This document shows, in pieces, positions 52,539 through 62,558 of a stretch of 64,000 nucleotides of DNA (within the stretch, counting starts at the first letter, position 1; each line of letters opens with the position of its first letter). The stretch is taken from positions 1 through 64,000 of the forward strand of contig NZ_CADO01000139.1 in the NCBI RefSeq assembly GCF_000285275.1, written 5' to 3'. The translations under genes and the position numbers were made by a program. Below the pieces are notes generated by a model. The model saw nothing but the letters and a program-made list of their open reading frames with translations. It ran no database searches and was not told the origin of the DNA. Origin of the DNA: Acetobacter pasteurianus subsp. pasteurianus LMG 1262 = NBRC 106471. GTDB taxonomy: Bacteria; Pseudomonadota; Alphaproteobacteria; Acetobacterales; Acetobacteraceae.

Positions 52539-52880
52539 TCAGAGCAGTATTGCTTCAAACGAAGGGCTGAAGCTGTCCGATTCAATTTCCAGAACCCATA
52601 AGTCGGGGTCAAACTTAACCTGACGTTCTATAAACTTCTGAATCTGTTCCGCATCAACAGGCGTATTACCTGTGGCACGCAGCCATGCGGGTTCACCTTC
52701 TGGTGTACGGGTCTGGCTTAAAACCACGCCAGAACCGTTGCGCGCCGCCAACACTACCAGAATCCCCCCTGCGTCCGGGTCTCCCTTGCGCAACAGCATG
52801 GCGGAGCTGCCATCCTGCCCACTTTGGCGGAGTATGGCGCGGGCCATGATATCGGTTTTAAGGCGGGGTGGGGGTGTCAT
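52539..52880 (-). CDS. DUF1491 family protein
   Basis: A 113-residue protein. It has the DUF1491 pattern: MARAILRQSGQDGSSAMLLRKGDPDAGGILVVLAARNG near residues 12-49, then a C-terminal FDPDLWVLEIES. The family is small, alphaproteobacterial and of unknown function. AGGA precedes the ATG. It begins 10 bases after the upstream protease gene ends, so it closes the long minus-strand operon. Confidence 0.75.
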   Translation of the reverse strand: MTPPPRLKTDIMARAILRQSGQDGSSAMLLRKGDPDAGGILVVLAARNGSGVVLSQTRTPEGEPAWLRATGNTPVDAEQIQKFIERQVKFDPDLWVLEIESDSFSPSFEAILL

Positions 52881-52890
52881 GTATCCTGCC

Positions 52891-54606
52891 TTACGGGGCT
52901 GCGGAAATCTGGGGGGCCGTTACGGCATCATCCGGAATGGCGTTGATGGCCGTTTTATACCATTCCGGATTCTCCAGCACGTTACGGGCCACGTTCACAT
53001 CCCGGTCAGTGCCCAGAGCGGCCGGGCAGGTTTTGCGGATGGCCATGATCTGTGAAACGGGAATCGGAAAGCGCGCGTTGCGAGATGCCGTAATGGCAGC
53101 CTGATTGGCTACTTGCCCTTCTGCCAGATCGTGCAGGTTTTTTTCTACATCTGCGGCACCAAGGCTGGTGCAAACCTGTGGCATCACGCCAAGGCCCTGC
53201 AACGGCCAGCGCAATGGGGCTATCACGCGGCTCCATGTCACAAACAGCTCACCTTCATCGGGCAACTGGGCCACGGTTTGCACCAAGCCTTTGCCCAATG
53301 TAGCGCTGCCAATCACCACAGCGCGGCGATGGTCCGCCAAGGCTGCGGCCAGAATTTCTGCCGCACTTGCAGTACGCCCATCTACCAGAATGGCAATGGG
53401 CAGGCCGTTTGTCATATCTCCACCCTGCACGGCCCAGATATGGTTGGCCTGAGAATCCCGCCCGCTGGTTACGGCTGCCACGCCTCTATCAAGCAGCAGG
53501 GCGGCAGCGGGTACGGCTTGTTGCAACACGCCGCCACGGTTGCCGCGCAAATCTATAATCAGACCTTTTAGGTGCGTATCCTGCACGGCCTGATCCAGAT
53601 ATTGGCTCATTTCCTCCGCAGTGTCGGCGGAAAAGGCTGTCACGCGCAGCACCACAATGGAACCACTGGCAAAAGCAAATACGGTTTCAGGCGGTGTTTT
53701 GGCGCGGCGGAGGGTTACAGTGCGCGCACGGCGCTGGCCGGGTGTGAGCAGGCGCAGCACCACAGGGGTATCTTCTTCCCCCCGCAACCAGTCCATAACC
53801 ATTTCTGGCGTTTTGCCTGCCGTTAAGCGGTTGTTGACGGAAAGCAGCCGGTCACCCGTATCTACGGCGGCTGTCCATGCCGGGCCGTTGGCATTTATGG
53901 CGGAGATAACAAGGTAGCGGCCACTCTGCCCAAGGCTGACACCAATATCTGCTTCCCCCCCCACACGTGCCGCCCGGTCCGAGGTGGCGGAACTGGGGCC
54001 AATGTAGCGGGAGTAGGGGTCTAGGTGGTTAAACAGCTCATCAAAAAAGGCCTGCACCAGTTCTTCACGGCTGGTTGTGCGCACGGCAAGGGAATGTGCG
54101 CGTGCAGTATCCAGAAAATCCACGGCAATTTGTGCCCAATCATCCGCTGAGCCATCTGTGGGGGCCGGGCGGGAGAGCAGACTGGTCTGTCCAGAAAGAA
54201 GCTGGATATTGGCGCCGCGGGAATCGAAGGACAGTGAAGGATCAAGCGCTGAAAGGCTTGCCAGCCCCCAAAGCGTAAAATCCCGATAGCTGTGAGCTTC
54301 CAGCGTGCGCGGCTGCAAAAACTGGAGCGCGGTGCTGATAACGGATTTCACCATCAGCATATCTGGCACGGGGGCCTTGTCTGGCACAGCAGCGGAAGCA
54401 GGCTGTTGCTCAGTCGCAGGAGAAGATGCAGATGCGGCAGCCTGTGTTGTGGAGGCAGAACCCGGAGCACTTTCTGGTGGCGGTGTATCGGCTTTGCTTT
54501 GGGCGTGCAGGGGCGCAGGCTGGCAAAAAAGCAACACAGCCAGCACCATGCCCGGCAAGGCACGCGGCAGACCACGCACAAACCAGATGGCGGTATCAGT
54601 GCTCAT
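52891..54606 (-). CDS. S41-family C-terminal processing peptidase (Ctp)
   Basis: A 571-residue exported serine protease. A signal peptide covers about residues 1-36, followed by an Ala/Ser/Pro-rich linker to about 75. A PDZ domain lies near 205-275 (IGVSLGQSGRYLVISAINANGPA) and the tail-specific protease domain about 290-480. The catalytic Ser is in DGRTASAAEILAAAL near 400 and the Lys in GSATLGKGLVQTV near 425, the Ser/Lys dyad of Ctp enzymes. It acts in the periplasm on C-termini of proteins. The start overlaps the end of rnr by 11 bases. Confidence 0.87.
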   Translation of the reverse strand: MSTDTAIWFVRGLPRALPGMVLAVLLFCQPAPLHAQSKADTPPPESAPGSASTTQAAASASSPATEQQPASAAVPDKAPVPDMLMVKSVISTALQFLQPRTLEAHSYRDFTLWGLASLSALDPSLSFDSRGANIQLLSGQTSLLSRPAPTDGSADDWAQIAVDFLDTARAHSLAVRTTSREELVQAFFDELFNHLDPYSRYIGPSSATSDRAARVGGEADIGVSLGQSGRYLVISAINANGPAWTAAVDTGDRLLSVNNRLTAGKTPEMVMDWLRGEEDTPVVLRLLTPGQRRARTVTLRRAKTPPETVFAFASGSIVVLRVTAFSADTAEEMSQYLDQAVQDTHLKGLIIDLRGNRGGVLQQAVPAAALLLDRGVAAVTSGRDSQANHIWAVQGGDMTNGLPIAILVDGRTASAAEILAAALADHRRAVVIGSATLGKGLVQTVAQLPDEGELFVTWSRVIAPLRWPLQGLGVMPQVCTSLGAADVEKNLHDLAEGQVANQAAITASRNARFPIPVSQIMAIRKTCPAALGTDRDVNVARNVLENPEWYKTAINAIPDDAVTAPQISAAP

Positions 54607-56626
54607 ATACGGCATCAGTCAGCATCAGCGTACCTCGTGCCGGGCAGGTGCCCGCCAAGGTAACTGAAAGCACAGCCCCACTTTGCACGTGGGGGTGATG
54701 TGCCGAGGCATGGGTGTGCTGCGAGTCGTCATTCATCCCTGTGCGATCCGGAAAAGCTGACCATGCAAGGAAAGACGGAGTTCCGGTTTTCGTCAATCTC
54801 ACCCGCAAGCCATGCCGTGTTGCTGTCATGACATGGGCAGACATTCTCTGGCCAATAAACGGGGCAAGAAAGATGGCAGCCAGCCGGTTCAGACTATCCT
54901 GGATGATGGTAGCTGCCCGGCGTTCTGTAAAGTTTAGCTGTGATGCCAAAGCCACATCTGGTGTGTGGGCAGATGTCTCGGCCTGCGCAGAGGAGTCGTT
55001 TGCTTGGGTTAGGATGCGGTGTGCCAGCAGGTCTGCATATCGGCGGATGGGGCTGGTAAAATGCGTGTAATGGCCCAGCCGTAGGCCATAATGGGGCGCT
55101 GCACGGGTGCTATAGCGCGCCATGGGGCGTGGGCTATCTGGGCTGGGCTGCGCATGGGTGCGGAATAGTGCTGGCAATGCCTGCGCTTGCAATTTTTCCG
55201 CCGCGATCTGATTAGCCAGAATCATGCACGCCGCCACCATATAATGTGCTTCCTGAGTGTTACGCGGCATAAAGGCACAGGGTTGCCCGTTGGCATCAAA
55301 CTGTACGCTCCAACCCGTTTCTTCCCGTTCCATCACACCGCGCTGTGTGGCGGCCTGCCGAATAATAGCCCCCACCTTGCGCAATGTAGGAAGCAGGGCA
55401 GGCGGCAACAGGGCTGCAGGATGTTCGGGCGGCAAGGTGGGTTGGTGAGTTGGAGCATCAAATACGTGCTGCACCGTCTCATATGTCAGCCGGGCCGTGC
55501 TTTGCATGATCCCGCGGCTGATTTGGGCAGAAACCACATGCCCTTGCGGGGTGATGTGCATATCAGCAAACAGGCAGAGCCGATCCTGCCCCGGCAGCAG
55601 TGAACACGCCTGCGCAGAAAGGGACAGAGGCAGCATGGGCACTACTTTGTCTGGCAAATAAATGGAATTGCCCCGTTCTCGCGCTTCCTCATCCAGCGCG
55701 GAGCCGCGCTTTACCCAATGCGCCACATCGGCAATGGCCACGATAAGATGAAAGCCATCGGCTGTTTGCTCGGCCCAGAGCGCATCATCAAAATCATGTG
55801 CTGAGGCATCATCAATGGTGATGAGTGGCAGGTGGCGTAAATCTGTGCGGCCAGAAGGTGCTGGTGCGCCCTGTAAGGCGGCACTTTGCTGTGCGATTTG
55901 CCGGGCTTCGGCCTCGGCCTGTTCTGAAAATGCGGTGGGTGGATGATGGATCAGCAGGCTAAGGCGTGAGGGCATGTCTGCATCATCAGCGCACCCCAAA
56001 ACGCTATGCACACGCCCCGCATAAGTGCCATCGGGCAGAGCATGAGGCGTTGCCAACCCAATCTGTCCTAGCGTGAGCGGGAGAGAACTGGCGTTTTCTT
56101 CTGGCGTAAGCGGCAGGTTTAGCCGGGCATCACATGGCAGCAGTAGATGTTCTGGCGTGCGTGCAGGGGTAACGGGCAGGTTGTTATCAAGCCGGGTCAG
56201 CAGCCGCAGGCCACGTGCCTCGCGCTTTTGGGTGCCGGTTGCCGGGCGCAGGCGCACCAGCACGATATCGCCGGGAAAGAGATACGGCGTATCCGGCGGC
56301 TTTATCAGCAATACAACGGGGCGGGAGAGAGCATCATCAGCCAAAAAGCCAGCCGCGTTGCCATCATCCCGAATATAGGAAACCCGCATAAGGGCTACAT
56401 CTGGCAGGCCGATGGATGCCTTGAGTGTTCCGGGAGCAAGGTCGAGCAACTCCCCCGCAACAGCCATATCGTGCAGCAGGGTGCGTATGGCGGCCTTTTG
56501 CCGCATGGGAAGCTGGAAATTGCGTAGAATGTCCGTGAGCCCAGTGGCGGCTCCGGCGCGGCTTTCAAGAAAAGCCCGTAGCTCCTGCACAGATGGCAGG
56601 GCAGAAGCGTACGGGCTTGCCGACAT
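54596..56626 (-). CDS. rnr: Ribonuclease R
   Basis: A processive 3'-5' exoribonuclease of the RNB family. The 676 residues are shorter than E. coli RNase R (about 813), mainly at the ends. The RNB active site is ITIDDASAHDFDDALWAEQ near residue 275, with the conserved Asp residues, and YTHFTSPIRRYADLLAHR near 530 is kept. The N-terminal helical and cold-shock-like domains and a C-terminal S1-like segment (GQRMSAHVMTATRHGLRVRL) are present, but the long basic tail is absent. Six bases after topA. Confidence 0.92.
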   Translation of the reverse strand: MSASPYASALPSVQELRAFLESRAGAATGLTDILRNFQLPMRQKAAIRTLLHDMAVAGELLDLAPGTLKASIGLPDVALMRVSYIRDDGNAAGFLADDALSRPVVLLIKPPDTPYLFPGDIVLVRLRPATGTQKREARGLRLLTRLDNNLPVTPARTPEHLLLPCDARLNLPLTPEENASSLPLTLGQIGLATPHALPDGTYAGRVHSVLGCADDADMPSRLSLLIHHPPTAFSEQAEAEARQIAQQSAALQGAPAPSGRTDLRHLPLITIDDASAHDFDDALWAEQTADGFHLIVAIADVAHWVKRGSALDEEARERGNSIYLPDKVVPMLPLSLSAQACSLLPGQDRLCLFADMHITPQGHVVSAQISRGIMQSTARLTYETVQHVFDAPTHQPTLPPEHPAALLPPALLPTLRKVGAIIRQAATQRGVMEREETGWSVQFDANGQPCAFMPRNTQEAHYMVAACMILANQIAAEKLQAQALPALFRTHAQPSPDSPRPMARYSTRAAPHYGLRLGHYTHFTSPIRRYADLLAHRILTQANDSSAQAETSAHTPDVALASQLNFTERRAATIIQDSLNRLAAIFLAPFIGQRMSAHVMTATRHGLRVRLTKTGTPSFLAWSAFPDRTGMNDDSQHTHASAHHPHVQSGAVLSVTLAGTCPARGTLMLTDAVYEH

Positions 56627-56632
56627 GACAGA

Positions 56633-59326
56633 TTACTCGGTCTCGGCTTTTTTCTTGCGTGTTGTGGTGGTGGCCTTCTTTTTAGCGGGCGCCTTTTTCT
56701 TGGGAGCCGCTTTTTCCGCACCCTCTGCATCAGCCTTGGCTGTGCTTTTGGTTGCGGTTTTCTTTTTGGCCGCCGTTTTGGTGGTGGTGGCTTTCTTTTT
56801 GGCGCCAGCCTTGGCTTTTAGGGGTTTGCCCTTATCTGCCAGCAAAGCCACGGCCTCATCCAGCGTTACGGCATCCATATCCGTACCGCGTGGCAGGGTG
56901 GCCACCATCTGGCCATGCTGCACATACGGGCCAAAGCGGCCCTTGCGCACCATAACCGGTTCACCATCCTTGGGGTGCACGCCCAGATTGCGGATGGAAG
57001 CCAGCTTTTTAGCCAACGCATCCACAGCACGGTTGAGGCCGATGGTCAGAACATCATCGTCCTTGTCCAGCGAACCATACACAGCACCCATTTTTACAAA
57101 CGGGCCAAAGCGCCCAAGCCCGGCCTGAATGGGCTCACCCGTTTCTGGGTGAATACCAACAAGGCGTGGCAGGGAGAGCAGGCCAAGGGCCTGATCCAGC
57201 GTAATGCTTTCCCCATTGATGTTTTTGGGTAGGGAGGCGCGTTTGGGCTTGGCTTTTTTGTCTTCCGGGTTGGGTTCACCCTGCTGCACATATAGGCCCC
57301 ACGGGCCTTGGCGCACGGTAATATCCTCACCCGTTTCCGGGTTCTGGCCCAAAAGGCGCATGCCGTCTTTAAGGGCTGCATCATCACCTTCTTCCGCGCT
57401 GTCAGACGTTAAGCGGCGGGTGTACTGGCATTCCGGGTAGTTGGAGCAGCCAATAAATGCGCCATAACGGCCCAGCTTCAGCCCAAGGCGGCCTGTGCCG
57501 CAGGAGGGGCAAACCCGAGGGTCTGATCCATCAGCCCGTTCGGGGAAGAAGAATGGCCCCAGATCCTTATCGAGTGCATTGAGCACATCGGTAATGGTGA
57601 GTTCCTTGGTGCCGGATACGGCCTTGGAAAAATCGTTCCAGAATGCGGCCAGAACCTGCTTCCACTGCGCACGACCGCCGGAAATATCATCCAGCAGTTC
57701 TTCAAGGCTGGCGGTAAAGCCCGTATCCACATACCGCTCAAAGAACGAGACAAGGAAGGCCGTGACCAGCCGCCCGCGTGCTTCGGGAATAAAGCGGCGG
57801 TTTTCTAGCCGCACATAGCTGCGATCCTGCAACACGGTTAGAATGGAAGCGTAGGTAGAGGGGCGACCAATGCCCAGTTCTTCCATTTTTTTCACCAGCG
57901 ATGCTTCGGAATAACGCGGCGGCGGCTGGGTGAAGTGCTGTTCGGCATCCACCTTTTCGCGCTTGAGCGGATCTTTTTCCTGCATGCTTGGCAGCATGCG
58001 GGCATCATCATCCGCTGCTTTTTCCGTATCATCGCGCCCTTCACGGTAGAGCTTGAGAAAGCCCTCAAACGTGATGATGGAGCCATTGGCACGCAGCACG
58101 GTCTGGCCGGAGGGGCCTGCAATATCTACCGCTACCTGATCCAGCGATGCGGATTCCATCTGGCTGGCAACAGCACGCTTCCATACCAGTTCGTACAACC
58201 GGCGCTGGTCATTATTCAGGAACCGGGCAACGGATTCGGGCGTGCGGGACACATCGGTGGGGCGCACGGCCTCATGCGCTTCCTGCGCGTTCTTGACCTT
58301 GGAGGTATAGATACGCGGCTTGGCAGGCACGTATTCCGTGCCAATTTTCTGGCCGATATGCTGGCGAATGGCGTTGACGGCTTCCTGCGCCATCGTCACG
58401 CCATCGGTACGCATATAGGTGATCAAACCTACGGTTTCACCACCCAGATCCATCCCTTCATAAAGCTGCTGGGCGGTGCGCATGGTGGTTTGCGCGCTCA
58501 TGCCCAACTTGCGGGAGGCTTCCTGCTGCAAGGTGGAGGTGGTGAACGGCGGTTGCGGGTTACGGCGAACCTTGCGGCGTTCGATAGATTTTACAGCAAG
58601 GTTTTCAGCTTCCACCGCCTTTTTGGCGGCCTCGGCCAGTTCCGCATTGTGCAGATCAAACTGATCCAGCTTTTTGCCGTTCAGATGAGTCAGCCGTGCG
58701 GTAAAGGCGGCACCTGCGGGGGTGAGCAGCGATGCAATAACGCTCCAGTATTCCCGCGGTTTGAAAACCTCAATCTCGGCTTCGCGCTCACAAATCAGGC
58801 GCAGCGCCACAGATTGCACACGTCCCGCACTGCGAGACCCCGGCAGCTTGCGCCACAACACGGGGGAAAGCGTAAAGCCCACCAGATAATCCAGCGCCCG
58901 GCGGGCCAGATAGGCCTCAATCAGCGGGAAATCCAGATCCCGCGGGTGCTCCATGGCGTAGCGGATGGCGGATTTGGTAATTTCGTTAAACGTAACGCGC
59001 TGAACATCCACCCCTTTCAGGGCTTTACGTTCTTCCAGCATGGCGCGCACATGCCACGAAATGGCTTCACCCTCACGGTCCGGGTCAGTGGCCAGATACA
59101 GTCGGTGGGCACCCTTAAGCGCTTTGGCAATGGCGGCAACCTGCTTCATGCCCCGTTCATCAGACTGCCACTTCATGGCAAAGTCTTCATCCGGCAGCAC
59201 GGAGCCATCCTTGGGTGGCAGATCGCGCACATGCCCGAAGGAGGCCAGCACCGTGTAGCCATCACCCAGATATTTGTTGATCGTTTTTGCCTTTGCGGGC
59301 GATTCGACCACAACAACGTCAGTCAT
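56633..59326 (-). CDS. topA: DNA topoisomerase I
   Basis: It relaxes negative supercoils. The 897-residue protein has the TOPRIM domain at the start (VVVESPAKAKTINKYLG, then ATDPDREGEAISWH near 116), and the catalytic Tyr in GLITYMRTDG near 303. One four-Cys zinc finger follows (CPSCGTGRLGLKLGRYGAFIGC.. near 590). Three zinc-free repeats come next with the HPETGEP/GRFGPFV pattern near 645-820, typical of alphaproteobacteria, and a Lys/Ala/Thr-rich tail of about 70 residues. It lies between dprA and rnr. Confidence 0.95.
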   Translation of the reverse strand: MTDVVVVESPAKAKTINKYLGDGYTVLASFGHVRDLPPKDGSVLPDEDFAMKWQSDERGMKQVAAIAKALKGAHRLYLATDPDREGEAISWHVRAMLEERKALKGVDVQRVTFNEITKSAIRYAMEHPRDLDFPLIEAYLARRALDYLVGFTLSPVLWRKLPGSRSAGRVQSVALRLICEREAEIEVFKPREYWSVIASLLTPAGAAFTARLTHLNGKKLDQFDLHNAELAEAAKKAVEAENLAVKSIERRKVRRNPQPPFTTSTLQQEASRKLGMSAQTTMRTAQQLYEGMDLGGETVGLITYMRTDGVTMAQEAVNAIRQHIGQKIGTEYVPAKPRIYTSKVKNAQEAHEAVRPTDVSRTPESVARFLNNDQRRLYELVWKRAVASQMESASLDQVAVDIAGPSGQTVLRANGSIITFEGFLKLYREGRDDTEKAADDDARMLPSMQEKDPLKREKVDAEQHFTQPPPRYSEASLVKKMEELGIGRPSTYASILTVLQDRSYVRLENRRFIPEARGRLVTAFLVSFFERYVDTGFTASLEELLDDISGGRAQWKQVLAAFWNDFSKAVSGTKELTITDVLNALDKDLGPFFFPERADGSDPRVCPSCGTGRLGLKLGRYGAFIGCSNYPECQYTRRLTSDSAEEGDDAALKDGMRLLGQNPETGEDITVRQGPWGLYVQQGEPNPEDKKAKPKRASLPKNINGESITLDQALGLLSLPRLVGIHPETGEPIQAGLGRFGPFVKMGAVYGSLDKDDDVLTIGLNRAVDALAKKLASIRNLGVHPKDGEPVMVRKGRFGPYVQHGQMVATLPRGTDMDAVTLDEAVALLADKGKPLKAKAGAKKKATTTKTAAKKKTATKSTAKADAEGAEKAAPKKKAPAKKKATTTTRKKKAETE

Positions 59327-59355
59327 ACTCTCTCCGACCTGCCTGCAAGCAGCAC

Positions 59356-60594
59356 TTACCCTGCCGTTTCTGCCTGATTATCCGCCAGACCGACCATGCC
59401 TCCAGAATAAGTGGAGACGCAGCCCGAAAGCTCAAGTTCCGTGAGCGCGACAAGCACGGCAGAAGCCGAGAACTGGCAGCGCCTAATCAGATCGTCAACC
59501 GCTATAGGCGTAAAGGAGAGGAGCGAAAGCAGGTTTTCACGCACATCTTGCGCGGTGGAAGCCGCTGAAAAATGCGGTTTTAGAGCAATTGGCTCTTTTT
59601 CATCCACATTTTGGGGAGAAGCAAAAAATGCGCGTTCAGGAGGCTCTGAAACAAAAGGCAGACCGGTTTGAGCAGGGGATACAGATTTTTTCTGGCGTGG
59701 AGCAGAAACGCTGGGGAGGGATACTGTAGAGCCAGCGGGTTGAGGGGTGACTGGGGGCAAATGCGGCAAAATATCTGCCACACTTTCTGTAAGAATAGCG
59801 CCGTTACGCAAAAGATTGTTACTGCCCCTGCAACGCGGGTCTAGCGGTGATCCGGGAACGGCAAATAATTCCCGCCCGTAATCCACCACCATGCGCGCAG
59901 TAATAAGTGTGCCGGAATGGGGTGCCGCTTCCACCACCACACACCCAAGGCCCAAGCCAGCAATAAGCCGGTTGCGGCGAGGGAAGTGGCGGGCCAAAGG
60001 GGCCGTGCCCAGTGGTGCTTCTGTGACCACCGCACCTTTTTGGGCAATTTCTGCCTGAAGGCTGGCGTTTTCTGGCGGGTAGGGGCAATCCAGCCCGCCT
60101 GCAATGGCGGCAATGGTGCAGCCTTGGCGATGCAGCGCACCTTTATGGGCAGCTTTATCAATACCGCGCGCCAAGCCAGAAATAACAGTTAGCCCGGCTT
60201 CCACCAGTTCTGTCGCAAGGCTTTCTGCCAGCCGCATACCCTGTGCCGAGGCATTACGCGCCCCCACAATGCTAACCCCCGCACGGCTGAGGCATGAAAC
60301 ATCGCCCAGAACGCTCAGCACCGGAGGGGCATCTGGAATCTGGCGTAAAAAGGCAGGGTAATCTGCATCAAAAAGTGTGAGAAAACAGCCGCCCATCTGC
60401 AAGGTGGCGTCTATTTCGCGCATCACCACATCCATGGGCGGTATAACCGGCTGGTTACGCCCGCGCACTGGCAGATAGGGCAGGGCTTCCAGCGCTTCTG
60501 CGGCAGAGCCGTATTTATCTACCAGTTTCCGCCATGTGTGTGGGCCAACCTGTTCGGTACGTGCCAGACGAAGGCAGGCGGGCAGGGATGTCAT
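59356..60594 (-). CDS. dprA: DNA processing protein DprA (Smf)
   Basis: DprA binds incoming single-stranded DNA during transformation and loads RecA. The 412-residue protein has an N-terminal SAM-like helical part, then the Rossmann-like core with SIVGARNASAQGMRLAESLATELVEAGLTVISGLARGIDKAAHKGAL near residue 110-156, PRRNRLIAGLG near 215 and TARMVVDYGRELFAVPGSPLDPRCRGSNNLLRNGA near 240-275. A winged-helix C-terminal domain ends it. A competence role depends on other genes not seen here. Confidence 0.92.
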   Translation of the reverse strand: MTSLPACLRLARTEQVGPHTWRKLVDKYGSAAEALEALPYLPVRGRNQPVIPPMDVVMREIDATLQMGGCFLTLFDADYPAFLRQIPDAPPVLSVLGDVSCLSRAGVSIVGARNASAQGMRLAESLATELVEAGLTVISGLARGIDKAAHKGALHRQGCTIAAIAGGLDCPYPPENASLQAEIAQKGAVVTEAPLGTAPLARHFPRRNRLIAGLGLGCVVVEAAPHSGTLITARMVVDYGRELFAVPGSPLDPRCRGSNNLLRNGAILTESVADILPHLPPVTPQPAGSTVSLPSVSAPRQKKSVSPAQTGLPFVSEPPERAFFASPQNVDEKEPIALKPHFSAASTAQDVRENLLSLLSFTPIAVDDLIRRCQFSASAVLVALTELELSGCVSTYSGGMVGLADNQAETAG

Positions 60595-60624
60595 GCTTGG
60601 GTAATCAGGCAGCCAAATTGCAGA

Positions 60625-61266
60625 TCACGGCTTTTTTTCGCCAATCCGCGGCTCTTTCCCGCTGAAAATGCGGACAATGTTTTCATGATGCCGCGCAATT
60701 ACCAACACGCTGATAAGCACCGCAGCCAAGGGTTTGGGGGAAGCCTGAAAGGAAAAGCCATAAAGTGCCAGCAACACCACCGGCATAACGATAAAGGCCG
60801 CCAAAGCCCCAGCAGAGGAAATACGCGTGAGCTTGGCCACACCCAGCCACGTGGCGCAGCCAGCCAGCCCAGTAAGGGGAGAAAGAGCCAGCATGGCACC
60901 CAGCCCGGTTGCAACACCTTTACCGCCCCTAAACCCCAGAAATATCGGGTAGCAATGCCCCACCACAGCGGCCAGAGCGGCCACAGTTACGGTGCGGTCT
61001 GAAAAATCAGGCGGGGTCATAATCCAGGCAATGGCAACCGCCAAAAAGCCCTTGGCAGCATCTAGCAGCAGCGTTGCGGCGGCCAGATCCTTACGGCCCG
61101 TGCGCAATACATTGGTAGCCCCGATATTGCCGGAACCAATTTTGCGCAAATCTCCCGCACCAGCCAGATTGGTAAGGAGCAGGCCAAAAGGCACGCTGCC
61201 CAGCGTGTACCCCATGAACGCCATGGCAGCCACAAGCTTTAAGGCATAGGGAGGCAGAGCTTCCAT
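60625..61266 (-). CDS. plsY: Glycerol-3-phosphate acyltransferase PlsY
   Basis: It transfers an acyl group from acyl-phosphate to glycerol-3-phosphate, the first step of phospholipid synthesis. The 213-residue protein has about five membrane helices and the family motifs: GSVPFGLLLTNLAGAGDLRKIGSGNIGATNVLR near residues 22-55 and GHCYPIFLGFRGGKGVATGLG near 103. Its ATG shares a base with the pyrC' stop (TAATG). Confidence 0.94.
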   Translation of the reverse strand: MEALPPYALKLVAAMAFMGYTLGSVPFGLLLTNLAGAGDLRKIGSGNIGATNVLRTGRKDLAAATLLLDAAKGFLAVAIAWIMTPPDFSDRTVTVAALAAVVGHCYPIFLGFRGGKGVATGLGAMLALSPLTGLAGCATWLGVAKLTRISSAGALAAFIVMPVVLLALYGFSFQASPKPLAAVLISVLVIARHHENIVRIFSGKEPRIGEKKP

Positions 61267-62558
61267 TATGCCTGCCCTGCCTCATACACCCGGCGGCCAG
61301 CTTTCCATGTGCCCAGCACGCGGCCTTCCAGCGGGCGGCCATCAAAAGGTGTGTTTTGTGCACGGCCCGGCAGTTTGCCCGCTTCTACCAGCCAACTTTG
61401 TTCGGGGTCGAACAGGCACAGATCAGCCGCAGCGCCTACAGCCAGCGTGCCGCATTCTGCACCAAGCAACTGTGCAGGGCGATGGGTTAGCAGGGAAAGT
61501 GCCTGAGGCAGCGTGAGCGTACCATCATGTACGCGTGCCAGCGTAACACCCAGAAGTGTTACCAAGCCTGTGCCACCGGTTGCCGCCTGCGCAAAGGGCA
61601 GGCGCTTGTCATCCGCATCACGCGGGAGATGGTCCGAGCCAATGGCGTCTATCGTGCCATCAGCCAGCGCGGCGCAAATAGCCAGCCGATCATCCTCGCT
61701 CCGCAATGGGGGAGAGAACTTGGCGTAGGTGCGGAAATCACCAATCGTGTTTTCGTTCAGGTCAAAATACGGCGGAGCGGTATCACACGTTACGTTCAGC
61801 CCGCGTTCCTTGGCTTGCCGAATAAGGGCTACGCCTTCACCGGTGGAAACATGGGCGAAATGCAGACGTCCGCCCGTAAGTTCAGCCAGACGAATATCCC
61901 GTGCAATCATAATGGCTTCTGCCGCTGCCGGAATGCCGGGTAGGCCTAACCGTGTGGCCAAAGCCCCAGCCGTAGCGCAGCCAGACCCCGCCAGCGAGGG
62001 TTCTTCCGGGTGCTGCACAATCATGGCCCCAAAGCCGCTGGCGTAGGAAAGGGCCAGCCGCATCAGGCGTGCGGGGTCTAGCGCACGTGCGCCGTCTGTA
62101 AAGGCTACGGCACCGGCTTCGTGCAGCAGGCCAATTTCTGCCAGTTCCTTCCCTTCACACCCTTTGGTAAGGGCACCATAGGGCAGAATGGTAATGGCCC
62201 CGGTTTCTTCCCCACGGGTGCGCAGCATGCGCACAAGGGCCGGGTTATCTATGGCCGGTTTGCAGGTGGGTAGCACGGCAAGGGTGGTAATGCCCCCGGC
62301 AGAAGCGGCCCGCGCGGCGGAGGAAACGGTTTCACGGTATTCGTATCCCGGTTCACCAATTTCTACGCGCATGTCCACAAGGCCGGGGCACAGCACGGCA
62401 TTTTTGCCATCAATAACGGTGGCGTTTTCTGGCGTGCCTTCGGCTCCGGCTTTATCTGTGCCTGCAATAACGCCATCGCGCACCAGCAGGCGGCCGGGTT
62501 GGTCCAGCCCGGATGCGGGGTCTATCAGGCGGACGTTTTCAAATAAAAGGGTATTCAT
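61266..62558 (-). CDS. Dihydroorotase-like protein, probably non-catalytic (PyrC')
   Basis: A 430-residue amidohydrolase-fold protein in the place of pyrC after pyrB. The first metal-binding motif, normally DxHxH in family members, is [11 protein letters not shown], with Arg64 and Glu66 where the two His should be. The later TPHH-type site is TAPPYF (262-265) and the final TDHAPH is SDHLPR (Arg313), while His183, His236 and Asp309 are kept. By analogy to the PyrC' of Pseudomonas, which lacks these residues and is needed to build aspartate carbamoyltransferase, I infer a structural role. An active dihydroorotase would be elsewhere. Confidence 0.8.
   Translation of the reverse strand: MNTLLFENVRLIDPASGLDQPGRLLVRDGVIAGTDKAGAEGTPENATVIDGKNAVLCPGLVDMRVEIGEPGYEYRETVSSAARAASAGGITTLAVLPTCKPAIDNPALVRMLRTRGEETGAITILPYGALTKGCEGKELAEIGLLHEAGAVAFTDGARALDPARLMRLALSYASGFGAMIVQHPEEPSLAGSGCATAGALATRLGLPGIPAAAEAIMIARDIRLAELTGGRLHFAHVSTGEGVALIRQAKERGLNVTCDTAPPYFDLNENTIGDFRTYAKFSPPLRSEDDRLAICAALADGTIDAIGSDHLPRDADDKRLPFAQAATGGTGLVTLLGVTLARVHDGTLTLPQALSLLTHRPAQLLGAECGTLAVGAAADLCLFDPEQSWLVEAGKLPGRAQNTPFDGRPLEGRVLGTWKAGRRVYEAGQA

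Noticed and set aside
56633-56830. Lys/Ala/Thr-rich tail of topoisomerase I as a frameshift or repeat artefact
   Set aside because: Such tails are normal in alphaproteobacterial topoisomerase I; the frame is continuous to the stop.
57935-59377. Open frame of 480 codons on the plus strand, opposite topA
   Set aside because: It is entirely antisense to topA, which has unmistakable motifs. Long antisense frames are expected in GC-rich genes, and the translation looks like no family.
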